This document shows, piece by piece, positions 54,124 through 55,587 of a DNA stretch of 55,587 nucleotides. Both the position numbers and the translations under genes were made by a program. Every line of letters begins with the position of its first letter. Positions within the stretch are counted from its first letter, which is position 1. The notes under the pieces were generated by a model. It searched no databases, had not been told where the DNA came from, and saw nothing but the letters and a program-made list of their open reading frames with translations. The DNA comes from Mesorhizobium sp. L2C084A000 (GTDB lineage: Bacteria > Pseudomonadota > Alphaproteobacteria > Rhizobiales > Rhizobiaceae), in NCBI RefSeq assembly GCF_000502875.1, contig NZ_AYWX01000012.1, positions 83,605-139,191 on the forward strand, given 5' to 3'.

Positions 54124-55152
54124 TCAGCCGGAGACGCCGAGCTTCTTCTGCAGGCTGGTCGAGGAGGTCGTGTACTGGAAAACGATGCGCTCGCCGGGGC
54201 TGATGATGCGCTTGGCGGCCTGCGCCATCAGCGCCACTTCGTGGAAGCCCGACAGGATCAGCTTCAGCTTGCCCGGATACCAGTTGATGTCGCCGACCGC
54301 GAAGATACCAGGCACCGATGTCTGGAACTTCTCGGTATCGACCGGAATAAGGTTCTCGTGAAGGTTGAGACCCCATTCCGCGATCGGTCCGAGCTTCATG
54401 GTCAGGCCGAAGAACGGCAGCATGCGCGTGCAAGGCACCTCGACATCGCCGTCCGGTCCCTTGATGGTGGCCGATGACAGTTGGCCGTCGGCACCGGTCA
54501 ATCCGGTCACCTGCCCGACCTGGAATTCCAGCTGCCTCATTTCCTGCATGGCATACATCTTGTTGACGCTGTCGGGGGCGGCACGGAACTCGGGCCGCCG
54601 GTGCACCAGCGTCACGCTCTTTGCCACTGGCTGCAGGTTCAGCGTCCAGTCGAGTGCCGAGTCGCCGCCGCCGACGATAACGAGGTCATGGCCGCGAAAA
54701 TCCTCCATCCGGCGCACCGAATAGAAGACACTCTTGCCTTCATAGGGCTCTATGCCGGGGATCGGCGGACGCTTGGGCTGGAAGGAGCCGCCGCCGGCGG
54801 CAATCACCACCACCTTGGCCTCGAACACCTCATTTTCGTCGGTGGTGACGCGAAAACTGCCGTCCTCCAGTTTTTCCAGGCTGGAAACCATTCGGTTGTA
54901 GCTGAAATCAGGCTTGAACGGCGCGATCTGCTCGAGCAATTTGTCGACCAGCCCCTGCGCCGAGATCGAAGGCCAGCCTGGAATGTCGTAGATCGGCTTT
55001 TCCGGATAGAGCTCCGCGCACTGGCCGCCCGGCCGATCCAGAATGTCGATCAGGTGGCACTTCATGTCGAACAAGCCGAGCTCGAACACGGCAAACAGGC
55101 CGACCGGCCCTGCCCCGACAATAAGCACGTCTGTCCTGGTGGTCTCGGTCAT
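54124..55152 (-). CDS. Ferredoxin-NADP(+) reductase, thioredoxin-reductase-like
   Basis: A 342-residue flavoprotein. The FAD motif is VLIVGAGPVGLFAVFELGLF and the NADPH motif VIVGGGDSALDWTLNLQPVA; the family lacks the CxxC of thioredoxin reductase, and none is seen here. LIDILDRPGGQCAELYPEKP is typical of the YumC/RpFNR-type reductase. The C-terminus has TSVPGIFAVGDINWYPGKLK and a tail with Tyr/Ser. The start MTETTRTDVLIVG at 55152 is preferred to one upstream. Downstream of a 2Fe-2S ferredoxin gene on the same strand, it is likely its reductase. Confidence 0.91.
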   Translation of the reverse strand: MTETTRTDVLIVGAGPVGLFAVFELGLFDMKCHLIDILDRPGGQCAELYPEKPIYDIPGWPSISAQGLVDKLLEQIAPFKPDFSYNRMVSSLEKLEDGSFRVTTDENEVFEAKVVVIAAGGGSFQPKRPPIPGIEPYEGKSVFYSVRRMEDFRGHDLVIVGGGDSALDWTLNLQPVAKSVTLVHRRPEFRAAPDSVNKMYAMQEMRQLEFQVGQVTGLTGADGQLSSATIKGPDGDVEVPCTRMLPFFGLTMKLGPIAEWGLNLHENLIPVDTEKFQTSVPGIFAVGDINWYPGKLKLILSGFHEVALMAQAAKRIISPGERIVFQYTTSSTSLQKKLGVSG

Positions 55153-55248
55153 GCGATGTGCCTCGCTGCGAAGAGAGCAGGACACTGCATGACCAATGCT
55201 CCGCTGCCAAGCCGCAGCGGGAAAAATCAGTTGGCAAAGATCCTGCGC

Positions 55249-55569
55249 TTATCCCTGGCGGGCGGGCACGCGGACAACCAGGCCGTCAAGCGCATCGCGG
55301 ACCTTGATCTGGCATGACAGGCGCGAGTTGGGCTGGACGTCGTAGGCGAAGTCCAGCATGTCCTCTTCCATCGCTTCCGGCTCGCCGACTTCAGCCGTCC
55401 AGGCTTCGTCGACATAGACGTGACAGGTGGCACAGGCGCAGGCACCGCCGCATTCGGCTTCGATCCCGGGCACGGCGTTGCGGATCGCGTTTTCCATGAC
55501 CGTAGAGCCGTTCTCGGCGTCCATGTCGAAATGCGTGCCGTCATGGGCAATGAAAGTCAGCTTGGTCAT
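55249..55569 (-). CDS. [2Fe-2S] ferredoxin, adrenodoxin/putidaredoxin type
   Basis: A 106-residue ferredoxin. Cluster ligands are Cys40, Cys46, Cys49 (ECGGACACATCHVYVDEAW) and Cys86 (RLSCQIKV), with a non-ligand Cys44 between. This vertebrate-type ferredoxin class delivers electrons to cytochromes P450, Rieske oxygenases or Fe-S assembly. It precedes the FNR gene by 96 bases on the same strand, a likely electron-transfer pair; no oxygenase gene is within the window. The start is close to the right edge, and 18 bases upstream remain. Confidence 0.94.
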   Translation of the reverse strand: MTKLTFIAHDGTHFDMDAENGSTVMENAIRNAVPGIEAECGGACACATCHVYVDEAWTAEVGEPEAMEEDMLDFAYDVQPNSRLSCQIKVRDALDGLVVRVPARQG

Positions 55570-55587
55570 TTGTCACCTGAAGGGAGT

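Overview
The window reads as a chromosomal segment of a high-GC alphaproteobacterium of the Hyphomicrobiales, most likely Mesorhizobium or a close relative. Support: the gyrA/coaD/queA/tgt housekeeping order, a CckA hybrid kinase, an alphaproteobacterial DksA with one cysteine, GTTC-N7-GTTC LexA boxes, rhizobial-type palindromic intergenic repeats, and the protein families throughout. I see no tRNA, rRNA, prophage, insertion sequence or CRISPR array. The genus is an inference from remembered families, not from a search.

Layout. Positions 1-5.3 kb: an Lrp/AsnC-type fragment, a DUF4864 protein, the queuosine genes queA and tgt with a tiny overlapping gene between them, a small DMT-type transporter, two cyclophilins and coaD. 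Positions 5.3-15 kb: palindromic repeats, gyrA, an AraC regulator with a divergent unknown gene, marC, an OsmC-like protein and ssb. Next come an ArsR/SRPBCC pair, a C-terminally truncated ClpP and a decayed secreted-protein gene. Positions 15-20.9 kb: uvrA, an acetyltransferase, a DUF72 protein, a membrane diguanylate cyclase and a 58-codon gene. Both ssb and uvrA carry a perfect LexA box; the material between them looks like an insertion into a once compact divergent SOS locus.

Positions 21-27 kb hold the urea uptake operon urtABCDE on the minus strand. It has a convincing sigma-54 promoter upstream of urtA, a strong hairpin between urtA and urtB, and a 21-codon ORF filling the urtD-urtE gap. 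Positions 27.6-35.5 kb carry two paralogous flavin-dependent (GMC) dehydrogenase loci pointing outwards. The minus-strand locus has a large subunit and a Tat-exported small subunit. The plus-strand locus has small subunit, large subunit and a triheme cytochrome c, i.e. a complete gluconate-dehydrogenase-like periplasmic electron-transfer complex. Two VOC proteins and a ribbon-helix-helix protein lie between them.

Positions 35.5-55.6 kb are mostly core or accessory housekeeping: purine nucleoside phosphorylase, CckA, a FliO-like protein, DksA, a SixA-like phosphatase with YcjX/YcjF, secreted small proteins, two MFS exporters, an AraC regulator, a KefB/C-type antiporter, the folate genes folP-folB-folK, a DUF922 putative protease, and a ferredoxin reductase/ferredoxin pair. 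No clearly new defence or mobile system is visible. The most unusual points are the Tgt that has lost its zinc ligands, the ClpP lacking its catalytic Asp, the micro-ORF in the urt operon and the twin GMC loci.
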